The position numbers were made by a program, and so were the translations under genes. The notes under the pieces are model-generated. The model saw only the letters and a list, made by a program, of their open reading frames with translations. It was not told the origin of the DNA and ran no database searches. A stretch of DNA of 40,468 bases, taken from an uncultured Candidatus Poseidoniales archaeon (GTDB lineage Archaea; Thermoplasmatota; Poseidoniia; Poseidoniales; Poseidoniaceae). The first letter of the stretch is position 1. Every line of letters starts with the position of its first letter. The stretch is from NCBI GenBank assembly GCA_905182125.1, contig CAJJAV010000023.1, forward strand, positions 1-40,468, in the 5' to 3' direction. Of this stretch, positions 1 through 7,707 are shown one piece after another.

Positions 1-660
1 AAGCATAGCATAGCCCATGACGCCTGCCGCCCCTACGACCGTGACAAGCGTGCCAATCATGGTTAATCCAACATAGCCATTGCCCGTCTTGTGACCCATT
101 GCGGGCAGGTTTTTGGCAGCGATTGAAGCAGCCCAGGCTGAAAAAGATCGTCCTTGAGCGACAGCCCAGAGAACAAACAGGCTTGCTAACACCACGGCAA
201 GAGCATCGACGGCGGAATCATTGGTCAGCATGATGAAGGAAAGTCCGAACACAGCAGCGACAGAAAATGGGAGGATCAGAATGCGTGAACTGAGGAGCAC
301 TCGTTTCATCAACGGCGGGCGTTCGCTTTCCCAAGGGGCTAATTGCGTCCATGATCGGATGGCTTCACTGTTGGAGAGGAAAGCAGTGGTTGCGTAGCCG
401 ATTGCAAGGGAGGTGAATCCAACAGCAGCGAGGCCTTCACTACCAGCAGCAATCGAATAAAGCAAAATCGAAGCCACGGTCAGGGCTAAGATATGCGGGA
501 GGGTTTTGACAGCGAGGAGCGTGAATAAAAGCCCGAGAAGAGATGAATCTCTCGAAGCGAGTTCACCAAGCCCCTCTTCGATTTGAGGGCTAGGAATCTC
601 CTCAAGTTGGCTGATCTCCTCTGGGGCCACGGTGTTCACGAACGATTCACTGGTTTTCAC
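1..660 (-). CDS. Polytopic membrane protein, C-terminus cut by the window edge
   Basis: I do not recognise this protein. The reading frame runs off the left edge without a stop, so only the N-terminal 220 residues are visible. After an acidic soluble stretch of about 40 residues there are at least five strongly hydrophobic segments rich in Leu, Ala, Val and Ile, pointing to an integral membrane protein. The start is uncertain. A GTG at 660 lies about 25 bases downstream of an AT-rich element at 678-690, the usual archaeal distance for a leaderless transcript. An in-frame ATG at 717 would add 19 residues, but it overlaps the start codon of the divergent RNase P gene, so I prefer 660. No catalytic motif is visible. 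Confidence 0.6.
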   Translation of the reverse strand, partial: MKTSESFVNTVAPEEISQLEEIPSPQIEEGLGELASRDSSLLGLLFTLLAVKTLPHILALTVASILLYSIAAGSEGLAAVGFTSLAIGYATTAFLSNSEAIRSWTQLAPWESERPPLMKRVLLSSRILILPFSVAAVFGLSFIMLTNDSAVDALAVVLASLFVLWAVAQGRSFSAWAASIAAKNLPAMGHKTGNGYVGLTMIGTLVTVVGAAGVMGYAML

Positions 661-677
661 TTTATGGCCCCTTTGAT

Positions 678-690
678 GATTAAATGTATT
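678..690. promoter_or_regulatory. Shared AT-rich TATA-like element between divergent genes
   Basis: The AT-rich stretch gattaaatgtatt lies about 25 bases upstream of the GTG at 660 on the minus strand and about 28-35 bases upstream of the ATG at 716 on the plus strand. It could act as a TATA element for both genes. This rests on position and composition only. Confidence 0.3.
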
Positions 691-715
691 GAAGGAGAAG
701 GTTTCTCCGGTTTTC

Positions 716-1108
716 ATGGCCAAGCGGTTATCCAAAGCCCTGAGGGGAAAACGCCGCTGGCTTGGAGTCGCATTCGATTCAAAGATTGAACAGCGCAACG
801 ACGCCAAAAAGGCAATTGAAGATGCCTTTGGCGAAGTTAGAGAAGGTTTCGAAATCCGTTTGATGGACTTCCATGCCTCCGAGAGTGACCAAGCCAAAAT
901 AAGTCATAGCTTCCTAGCCGCTGATGAAAATCGGCGCCTAGGCTACGGAATTCTTCAGGTACCGCATGAGATTTACACTGCAGTAAAAGGTCTCTGCCAA
1001 AGCACTGAATCGTTGTCTGAAATCAAGATAAAGAGCATCACCTCAAGTGGTAAAATACGCCTTGTAAGAGAACGACTCTGCTTGGAGCGACCACCTCGGC
1101 GCCGTTGA
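716..1108 (+). CDS. rnp2: Ribonuclease P protein component 2 (Pop5 family)
   Basis: Probable Pop5/Rnp2 subunit of archaeal RNase P, the ribonucleoprotein that removes 5' leaders from precursor tRNA; Pop5 pairs with Rpp30 to stabilise the catalytic RNA fold. The 130-residue length fits the family. The N-terminus has the basic patch and beta strand typical of Pop5 (KRRWLGVAF, residues 12-20). The central region ends in RRLGYGILQVPHE, which matches the family's 'G-I-hydrophobic-V' strand, and the C-terminus has the characteristic SSGKIRLVRERL, equivalent to 'SGTIrxxrxr'. A TTG at 689 could extend it by nine residues; the ATG at 716 is preferred. A small membrane-protein gene follows 37 bases later. 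The assignment is from motif recall, not alignment. Confidence 0.7.
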   Translation: MAKRLSKALRGKRRWLGVAFDSKIEQRNDAKKAIEDAFGEVREGFEIRLMDFHASESDQAKISHSFLAADENRRLGYGILQVPHEIYTAVKGLCQSTESLSEIKIKSITSSGKIRLVRERLCLERPPRRR

Positions 1109-1145
1109 CCACTACGTTCATGAGACGAAACCAGCACGCCAACTC

Positions 1146-1637
1146 ATGGCTGGTGGTGGGACTGCTCCGAGCATGAAGATGAGCGATGTCTTTCTGCTGG
1201 TTGGTACGAGTATACTTCTCGGTGGCCTCATCATGCACGCCTGGGTCGATCCTGTATCACTGGACACCGAAGAGCCCAGCCTTAGCGGGGGGGCTTCGAT
1301 GCTGAAAAGTGACACGGTCACATTTGATGTCATGGCCATTTCCGAATCCACGGTGACCATTGTCATTGAAGATGAATCAGGGGAGGACGTCCAAGAACAG
1401 TCCTGGAATGTGGCAGCAGGAGATGACCTCGAATTCGAATTCCAAGCCTCAGATGGCGGCTTCTACACCTACAATGTGACCTTTGTCAATGGGGAAGGAG
1501 AAGTTCTGGTTGACGTTGATCGACAAACAATGCTCGACTTCGTTGCATACCCTATCGGCATTGCCTTTGTCGGTTACGGTTTGTACAAGCGCAGCCTCGA
1601 GACAGAGGAAGTTCTCGATGGAGAACTTGAAGATTAA
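1146..1637 (+). CDS. Small membrane protein with an extracytoplasmic beta-rich domain
   Basis: A 163-residue protein with a transmembrane segment near residues 15-34, a central acidic region of roughly 90 residues rich in Thr, Val and Glu that looks like a beta-sandwich, and a second hydrophobic segment near residues 132-148 followed by a short charged tail. Both ends should therefore be cytoplasmic with the middle outside. No family is recognised. It lies 37 bases after the RNase P gene and is probably co-transcribed with it. Its TAA stop and the TAA stop of the convergent gene share the palindrome TTAA at 1634-1637. An internal Met (1173) is an alternative start that would still keep the first membrane segment. 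Confidence 0.65.
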   Translation: MAGGGTAPSMKMSDVFLLVGTSILLGGLIMHAWVDPVSLDTEEPSLSGGASMLKSDTVTFDVMAISESTVTIVIEDESGEDVQEQSWNVAAGDDLEFEFQASDGGFYTYNVTFVNGEGEVLVDVDRQTMLDFVAYPIGIAFVGYGLYKRSLETEEVLDGELED

Positions 1638-3136
1638 ATGGCTCTCAAGGCGGGCCAAATAAGGTCTTCACCATCAGCGATTCCTTCGGTTTGTCCATCA
1701 TCGCTGACAAGGGTCAAGGTCCCTTGGTCGTCGAGGTTAGAAACCTGCCAAGAAAGACCTCTATAGATAGGTCTTCCGAGAGGTCCTTGGCTCCGTTTAA
1801 TTTCAGCGAAGATGGCAGTAAGAATGTCCTGATTTTTATTGTCTCGGATGCCTTCTCTTTGTTCGAAAAATGAAGCAATAACCGCATGAATCACAGGTGC
1901 ATAAGATTCAGCACTAATGTGTGGAAGCTGATCGTTGAGATGGGCGATTGGATAGGTTCGTGAATCTGCGTTGTTTGTCGAAAGGTTCACGCCTATACCG
2001 AGGACGATGGCGCTTTTGTTTCCCTTGCTTGTCCCTTCAACCAACACCCCTGCGATTTTTCCGAGGTTGTCATCAATCGAGTGATAGACATCATTCGGCC
2101 ACTTCAGTGCGATCCCTTCGTTTGGAATGCCGAGCAATCTGTGTGTTGTTACAACAGCGTATCCACCAAGAATTTGCATCAGTCCAGGGGCCATCGATGG
2201 TTTGCCAGAGGCAATCAGCCATGATCCGGCAAAGCATTCGCTTTCACTCGACCACGACCTTCCTCGTCGCCCACGTCCTTCAGTTTGCACATCTGCTCTG
2301 AAAAAATCACCGACCGTTGTGGCGTGTTCCAGGGCAGTCTGATTGGTCGAAGCGACGGTTTCGAATGTTTGTATCCGTGATCCAGCATAAGGATGCCAAA
2401 CTGCAAGGACGCGCAGTTCTTCTCCATCGTCAAAGGTATGTTCCGCCACATAACGTGCTGCAAATCCATGCTTCTGAGCTTCCAGTTCGGCTTGCTTTCC
2501 GCGCTCATTTGCACTGACGAGAAGCAGCATAATGCCATTTTTTGCCAGAAGTTGGTTTTCGCTTACTTGGAGCATAAGACGGGATGAGAGGCCAATTTGA
2601 TCCGTGTCAAGAAGCGCTGCCTCTTCGAGCGGGCCGAGCACCTGATCGATTGTTTGATCGTGCGTCAGGTAGGGAAGGTTCCAAACCAGCACATCGTGGG
2701 TGTTCAGTCCTGCCCATTGTTCGATGCTTCCATCTTCAGCGGGTCCGGGGCCACCCTCATGGACGTCGACATTGAGGTTTGACTGCTCAGCGTTCGCACG
2801 GGTTGCTGCCACTGCGTAAGGGTTGATGTCACACGCCCGAACTCGGTAGCCCAAACAGGCTGCATAAAGGGAAGCAGCGCCTGAACCACATCCGATTTCT
2901 AACAATCGTTGGCCTTTCCCCGGGCCGAGGTTTCTTAACGCTCGGCAAAGTAAGTCCGTGTCCTCTTTTGGGGGATAGACAGTTGGGGGTGTGATCACTT
3001 CCAACGATACGCCATCTGGTGTGGTCCAATTCCGGTGTGTTGCCGCGCGTTTTAAACGAGAAATTTCGGCCTCGGAGTCGTCTGAACCAAAGATGCCATC
3101 GTTCATGTTTTGCCCCAATTTCGGCGAGATGGACAT
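1634..3136 (-). CDS. Fusion of a PrmC/HemK-like methyltransferase and a biotin-protein ligase
   Basis: Two enzymes appear joined in 500 residues. Residues about 50-250 form a class I SAM-dependent methyltransferase of the HemK/PrmC/Mtq2 type: PPKEDTDLL precedes the SAM loop LLEIGCGSG (78-86), and NLPY (153-156) takes the place of the family's (N/D)PPY, which in relatives binds the glutamine that is methylated in release factors. Residues about 255-500 form a BirA-type biotin-protein ligase, with the biotinyl-AMP loop GRGRRGRSW (287-295), KWPNDV (345-350), KIAGVLVE (360-367) and GIGVNLS (380-386). The DNA-binding helix-turn-helix of bacterial BirA is absent. The ligase would biotinylate a carboxylase carrier protein; the methyltransferase substrate is uncertain. 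Met11 (3106) is an alternative start. Confidence 0.85.
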   Translation of the reverse strand: MSISPKLGQNMNDGIFGSDDSEAEISRLKRAATHRNWTTPDGVSLEVITPPTVYPPKEDTDLLCRALRNLGPGKGQRLLEIGCGSGAASLYAACLGYRVRACDINPYAVAATRANAEQSNLNVDVHEGGPGPAEDGSIEQWAGLNTHDVLVWNLPYLTHDQTIDQVLGPLEEAALLDTDQIGLSSRLMLQVSENQLLAKNGIMLLLVSANERGKQAELEAQKHGFAARYVAEHTFDDGEELRVLAVWHPYAGSRIQTFETVASTNQTALEHATTVGDFFRADVQTEGRGRRGRSWSSESECFAGSWLIASGKPSMAPGLMQILGGYAVVTTHRLLGIPNEGIALKWPNDVYHSIDDNLGKIAGVLVEGTSKGNKSAIVLGIGVNLSTNNADSRTYPIAHLNDQLPHISAESYAPVIHAVIASFFEQREGIRDNKNQDILTAIFAEIKRSQGPLGRPIYRGLSWQVSNLDDQGTLTLVSDDGQTEGIADGEDLIWPALRAI

Positions 3137-3263
3137 GGGCTATATTGCTATCCACTCGAGAAAAATACTGCAACCCCGGCCATATCTCAACATTCGCAAT
3201 GTGAGAATATCCTTGTAATAGATAGACTGTGGTCGATTTACCTTCCAAGTTTCGCAGCCGTAA

Positions 3264-3270
3264 CCTATAT
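3264..3270 (+). promoter_or_regulatory. Candidate TATA box for tRNA-Lys
   Basis: The element cctatat lies about 45 bases upstream of the mature tRNA 5' end, leaving room for a leader of about 20 bases to be removed by RNase P. This is inferred from position only. Confidence 0.35.
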
Positions 3271-3312
3271 GAACAGTTGGTAAGTCGGGCCAAGAGCCCA
3301 AGGTGCACTATT

Positions 3313-3386
3313 GGGCCTGTAGCTCAGTCAGGTAGAGCGTCGGACTTTTAATCCGATGGTCGCGGGTTCGAACCCCGTCAGGCCCG
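3313..3386 (+). tRNA. tRNA-Lys(UUU)
   Basis: The sequence folds as a complete cloverleaf. The acceptor stem GGGCCTG pairs with CAGGCCC, the D arm begins GCTC and closes with GAGC, and the anticodon stem TCGGA/TCCGA encloses the loop CTTTTAA, giving anticodon TTT for lysine. The T arm is GCGGG-TTCGAAC-CCCGT. The discriminator base is G and no CCA is encoded, so CCA must be added enzymatically. No intron is seen. It lies 49 bases upstream of rpoH on the same strand. Confidence 0.96.
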
Positions 3387-3435
3387 CCTGACTGAACTAC
3401 TGGCCACGTAGAGTAGGGCTGAGCGGGGAATTTGG

Positions 3436-4086
3436 ATGGTAGTAAAAAGCGCAACGAAGAAGCGACTCATGGAACTCGGCGTCTCCGAGGAATTTGCACA
3501 TAAACTTGCAACTGATCGCAACATGACCGATATCAAGGCCATGTCATCTGACGAAATTGCCTCCACGCTCGGTGAATCAAAGGATTCAGAGCAATTCATC
3601 AGCACAATGTCCATCATCGCTGAACAAGGTTCCCGCCGACGTGCAGCGAAGAAGAGCAAGAAAATCACCATTCGTTCAAAGGCCATCGATGACTTCGATC
3701 GCCCTGAAATCACCCTCCGTTTCAACGCACTGAATCATTTCCTGGTCCCCCACCAAGAACTGGTTGGCGCCCCGAACATCTCTGAACAAGAGCAATTCGA
3801 TGTTGAAAGCGCAGAACTGACTCCTTGGAACATGATTCAACCTGATGACGAGACGGGCGAAGACCGCCTCGCTAAGGAACTGCTTCCAAAGATTTTGATC
3901 ACAGACCCCGTTGTTCAAGTCATCAAGGAATTGTCAGAAAACGAGGACAATGCTCGCCTCGCAGCAGACCCTGAACACAAACCACTCGCCGCCGGTTGGA
4001 TCGCTGACCGTGTGCTAAAGGTCGTCCGCCTGTCCCCATCGGCTGGACGTACCATCGCCTATCGCCTGATAGTAGAGGGCAACTGA
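3436..4086 (+). CDS. rpoH: RNA polymerase subunit H with an extra N-terminal domain
   Basis: Archaeal RNA polymerase subunit H, the counterpart of the C-terminal part of eukaryotic Rpb5, located in the lower jaw that contacts downstream DNA. The core is at residues about 98-214, starting LNHFLVPHQELV and ending VVRLSPSAGRTIAYRLIV, both typical of RpoH; LLPKILITDPVV lies between. Archaeal RpoH is usually only about 80 residues, whereas this one is 216. About 97 residues are added in front, and the first 43 share about 24 identical positions with the start of RpoA2 in the same operon. There is also an insertion around residues 165-190. It is the first gene of the polymerase operon, 49 bases after the tRNA. 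Confidence 0.93.
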   Translation: MVVKSATKKRLMELGVSEEFAHKLATDRNMTDIKAMSSDEIASTLGESKDSEQFISTMSIIAEQGSRRRAAKKSKKITIRSKAIDDFDRPEITLRFNALNHFLVPHQELVGAPNISEQEQFDVESAELTPWNMIQPDDETGEDRLAKELLPKILITDPVVQVIKELSENEDNARLAADPEHKPLAAGWIADRVLKVVRLSPSAGRTIAYRLIVEGN

Positions 4087-4093
4087 GGAGGGA
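4085..4093 (+). promoter_or_regulatory. Strong ribosome binding site of rpoB
   Basis: The purine run gaggaggga overlaps the rpoH stop region and ends five bases before the rpoB ATG at 4099. It supports that start and coupled translation of rpoH and rpoB. Confidence 0.7.
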
Positions 4094-4098
4094 TTATC

Positions 4099-7000
4099 AT
4101 GCAAGAAATTATTCAATCATTTTTCAAAGAACGCAGCCTTGTCAACCACCAACTCGCATCGTATGACGATTGTATCCCATCAGGGGACAACAGCATATCT
4201 CGTATGGAGAAAATCATTCGAAACATCCGTGTCGGTACAGATGAAGAAATCCACGACGACGACGGCGGCTTCATCAAGCTCGACGTTGTTGACCAAGACA
4301 TCACCATTCGCCTCAAGAACATCCAACTTGGCGAACCAACCATCCGTGAAGCAAACGGTGCCGAGCACCCGTCCACCCCTATGGAATGCCGCCTTCGCAA
4401 GTTGACCTACATGTCTCCAGTCACCATCGATTTCCAGATTTTCCGCAATGGCATCCCATCGCCTAAGGAAACCGGTGTTCAAGTTGGTAGCATGCCAATT
4501 ATGGTTCGTTCCAAGCGCTGCAACCTGCACGCAGGACACATCGCTGGTGACCGCCAACTCTACCCAACAACCTCCACTGAAGATTCCGCACTCTGGGACG
4601 ACCTGCTCCGTAAGAAGGGCGAAGATCCTCTCGACCCTGGAGGCTACTTCATCATCAACGGCACAGAGCGTGTCCTCATCTCTATGGAGGATCTTGCTCC
4701 AAACCGTGTCACCGTCGAAATCAACAAGCGGTACGCAAAGCGAACCGAAGTTGCTAAGATTTTCTCTCAGAAAGATGGAATGCGCAAGCCACTCAACGTC
4801 GAAAAGCGACGTGATGGAATGCTCATGGTGAAGATCAGCACCGCTGGAACAACCGCCATCCCTGTTGTCTTGCTCATGCGTGCACTTGGAATCGAAAACG
4901 ACCAAGAAGTGTTCCAGGCAATCGCAGGACCAACTGAAACGTTCAAGTACATCGTGGCCAACCTCAACGAAGTCAATGACAATGAAGAGTATGCAGTCCA
5001 ATCCATGACTGAAGCTCACGAATGGTTGCAAAAGAAATTCGCAGCCGGCCAACAACGAGAATACCGAGAGCAACGAGTCAACCAACTGCTTGACCGTGAA
5101 CTTCTTCCTCACTTGGGCGACCAACCAACTGCTCGCAAAAAGAAGGCAATCTTCCTTGGCCGCATCGTCCGCCAAGTTCTTGAGATGGCTCTCACCAACC
5201 GTGAACCAAACGACAAGGACCACTATGCAAACAAGCGTGTTCGCTTGGCAGGTGACCTTGTCGAAGATTTGTTCCGTGTTTCATCTGGACAACTCGCTCG
5301 AGATTTGAAGTACCAACTCGAACGCCATCACAACCGAAAGCGAGAACTCAAGATCACTTCCTGCCTTCGCCCGGACGTCTTGACTTCGAAGATCATGCAC
5401 GCTCTGGCTACTGGAAACTGGGTCGGCGGACGCTCTGGTGTCAGCCAGTTGCTCGATCGAACAACCTACCTCGCTTCGTTGTCACACATGCGCCGTGTCA
5501 CCTCTCCTTTGGTCCGAAGCCAACCTCACTTCGAAGCACGTGACCTGCACCCAACACAATGGGGCCGCTTGTGCCCTAACGAGACCCCTGAAGGTCAGAA
5601 CTGTGGTCTTGTGAAGAACGCAGCTCAAATGATTGACATCTCTGAACACATCAGCGAAATCGAGGTCCGACAACAACTCGATGAATTGGATGTCTTCGAA
5701 CCAGACGACTGGACCTCTGGTGACAGAATTCACGTCAACGGTGACATTTACGGGATTCACAAGAATGGAAAGAACTTGGTTCGCCACTTCAAGTCTGCTC
5801 GCCGACGAGGAACCATCCCTGCTGAAGTTTCCATCCGATACGACAAGGAAAACAAGGACATCTTCATCAATACCGACAAGGGACGTATCCTGCGTCCTCT
5901 TTTGATCCTCTACGATGGTGCACCTCGCTTGACTGGAGCTCACCTACAAGCACTGACAGCAGGTGAAATGACCTTCAAGAACCTCGTCAACGAAGGTATC
6001 GTTGAATGGGTTGACGCAGAAGAAGAAGAAGACCTCTTCGTCTCGGCACGTCCGTTCGTTCTACCGGAAACCATCCTTGACGGCCCACTCGCTGGACGTC
6101 CACTCACCAACGAAAACGTTGAATGGACCAACCTCGGTGAACCTGGCGCTACCGTCGCTAAACTGAAGGCACGCGTTCGCATGCCAAACGGAGAATGGCA
6201 AATTGCAGACATTGAAGTTGAATTGCTCTACACCGAAGAACACACACACTGTGAAATCGATCCACAACTCGTGCTCGGTGTTTGTGCTTCGTTGATTCCA
6301 TACCCGGAACACAACTCGACACCTCGTGTCACAGGTGGTACGGCCATGGTCAAGCAATCCTTGGGTCTGCCAAGCGCAAACTACCGCATGCGTCCTGACA
6401 CCCGTGCTCACATCCTCCACTACCCACACCGTTCGATCACTCGAACCCGTGCTATGGAGACCACGCACTTTGACGACCGACCCGGTGGTCAGAACTTCAT
6501 CGTTGCAATCATGTCATTGCATGGTTACAACATGCAAGACGCTGTGATCATGAACCGTGGTTCAATTGACCGCGCACTCGGACGCTCAACCTTCAACCGA
6601 ACATACAACGCAGAACGCCGCCGATTCCCTGGTGGTCAAGTTGAAGAAATCGAAAGGCCAGGAAGTTCCCTTCAAGAAGTGAAGGGCCTCAAGCCCGAAG
6701 AAGCCTATCGACACTTGGAAGCTGACGGTCTGCCACTCCCTGAAAAGGAACTCATCGGTGGCGAAGTGTTGGTCGGCAAGACCAGCCCACCTCGGTTCCT
6801 TGAAGAATCTGCAGGCGGTGCATTCTTGCTCGCTCAAGAACGTCGAGAATCATCCATGCTTGTTCGCCACGGCGAGCGAGGCTGGGTCGACAACGTCTAT
6901 GTCACAGAATCACTTGATTCTGGTCGCTTGGTGCGTGTCATGGTTCGAAGCCACAAGGTCCCTGAAGTCGGCGACAAGTTCGCTTCTCGTCACGGTCAAA

Positions 7001-7707
7001 AGGGTGTCATTGGACGCCTTGTTGATCCTGAGGACATGCCATTCACCGCAGACGGTGTTGTGCCTGATTTGATCATCAACCCTCACGCTATTCCATCCCG
7101 CATGACCGTGGCTCACGTCTTGGAAATGATTGGTGGAAAGGTCGGTGCCCTTGAAGGACGCCGAATTGACGGTACTGCTTTCCGTGGAGAAAAGGAAGGC
7201 AGCCTCCGAGATGGCTTGGTCCGAAACGGCTACGCTCACACGGGCCGAGAAACCATGATCAACGGTGAAACTGGTGAAGTCTATCCAGCTGAAATCTTCG
7301 TTGGTTGCATCTACTACCAACGACTGCACCACCTGGTGTCGTCCAAGATTCACGCCCGTTCCCGTGGCCGTGTTCAAATTCTTACCCGTCAGCCGACTGA
7401 AGGTCGTGCCCGACAAGGTGGTCTGCGATTCGGTGAAATGGAACGTGACTGCCTCATCGCCCACGGTGCTTCGATGGTTATCAAGGATCGTCTTCTCGAC
7501 GAATCCGATGGAATCGACATGTATGTATGCGCTCAATCTGGACACATTGCTTGGTACGATCCTAAGCGAAGAACCTACGTCAGCCCAATCCACGGTGACG
7601 GCGCTGAAGTCTACAAGGTGCAAACCTCGTACGCTTTCAAGCTGCTCTTGGATGAGATGAAGAGTTTAGGTGTTGCCATGAGACTCGAACTGGAGGACCG
7701 ACGATGA
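4099..7707 (+). CDS. rpoB: RNA polymerase subunit B, unsplit
   Basis: Second-largest subunit of archaeal RNA polymerase, forming one side of the active-site cleft. At 1202 residues it is a single polypeptide, unlike the B''/B' split found in methanogens and halophiles. Diagnostic blocks include ARDLHPTQWGRLCPNETPEG near the middle and GDKFASRHGQKGVIG (switch and nucleotide-entry region) in the last quarter, and the C-terminus ends in the conserved SYAFKLLLDEM clamp segment. The zinc ribbon just before it is unusual. The canonical CxxC...CxxC positions read C1144, S1147, S1162 and H1165, so zinc binding is probably lost or altered. It overlaps rpoA1 by four bases (ATGA). Confidence 0.98.
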   Translation: MQEIIQSFFKERSLVNHQLASYDDCIPSGDNSISRMEKIIRNIRVGTDEEIHDDDGGFIKLDVVDQDITIRLKNIQLGEPTIREANGAEHPSTPMECRLRKLTYMSPVTIDFQIFRNGIPSPKETGVQVGSMPIMVRSKRCNLHAGHIAGDRQLYPTTSTEDSALWDDLLRKKGEDPLDPGGYFIINGTERVLISMEDLAPNRVTVEINKRYAKRTEVAKIFSQKDGMRKPLNVEKRRDGMLMVKISTAGTTAIPVVLLMRALGIENDQEVFQAIAGPTETFKYIVANLNEVNDNEEYAVQSMTEAHEWLQKKFAAGQQREYREQRVNQLLDRELLPHLGDQPTARKKKAIFLGRIVRQVLEMALTNREPNDKDHYANKRVRLAGDLVEDLFRVSSGQLARDLKYQLERHHNRKRELKITSCLRPDVLTSKIMHALATGNWVGGRSGVSQLLDRTTYLASLSHMRRVTSPLVRSQPHFEARDLHPTQWGRLCPNETPEGQNCGLVKNAAQMIDISEHISEIEVRQQLDELDVFEPDDWTSGDRIHVNGDIYGIHKNGKNLVRHFKSARRRGTIPAEVSIRYDKENKDIFINTDKGRILRPLLILYDGAPRLTGAHLQALTAGEMTFKNLVNEGIVEWVDAEEEEDLFVSARPFVLPETILDGPLAGRPLTNENVEWTNLGEPGATVAKLKARVRMPNGEWQIADIEVELLYTEEHTHCEIDPQLVLGVCASLIPYPEHNSTPRVTGGTAMVKQSLGLPSANYRMRPDTRAHILHYPHRSITRTRAMETTHFDDRPGGQNFIVAIMSLHGYNMQDAVIMNRGSIDRALGRSTFNRTYNAERRRFPGGQVEEIERPGSSLQEVKGLKPEEAYRHLEADGLPLPEKELIGGEVLVGKTSPPRFLEESAGGAFLLAQERRESSMLVRHGERGWVDNVYVTESLDSGRLVRVMVRSHKVPEVGDKFASRHGQKGVIGRLVDPEDMPFTADGVVPDLIINPHAIPSRMTVAHVLEMIGGKVGALEGRRIDGTAFRGEKEGSLRDGLVRNGYAHTGRETMINGETGEVYPAEIFVGCIYYQRLHHLVSSKIHARSRGRVQILTRQPTEGRARQGGLRFGEMERDCLIAHGASMVIKDRLLDESDGIDMYVCAQSGHIAWYDPKRRTYVSPIHGDGAEVYKVQTSYAFKLLLDEMKSLGVAMRLELEDRR

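Noticed and set aside
4180-5223. Long 347-aa open frame on the minus strand inside rpoB
   Set aside because: It is antisense to a highly conserved polymerase gene and its composition (Val, Asp, Phe, Cys-rich) is the mirror image of rpoB codon usage; no domain is visible.
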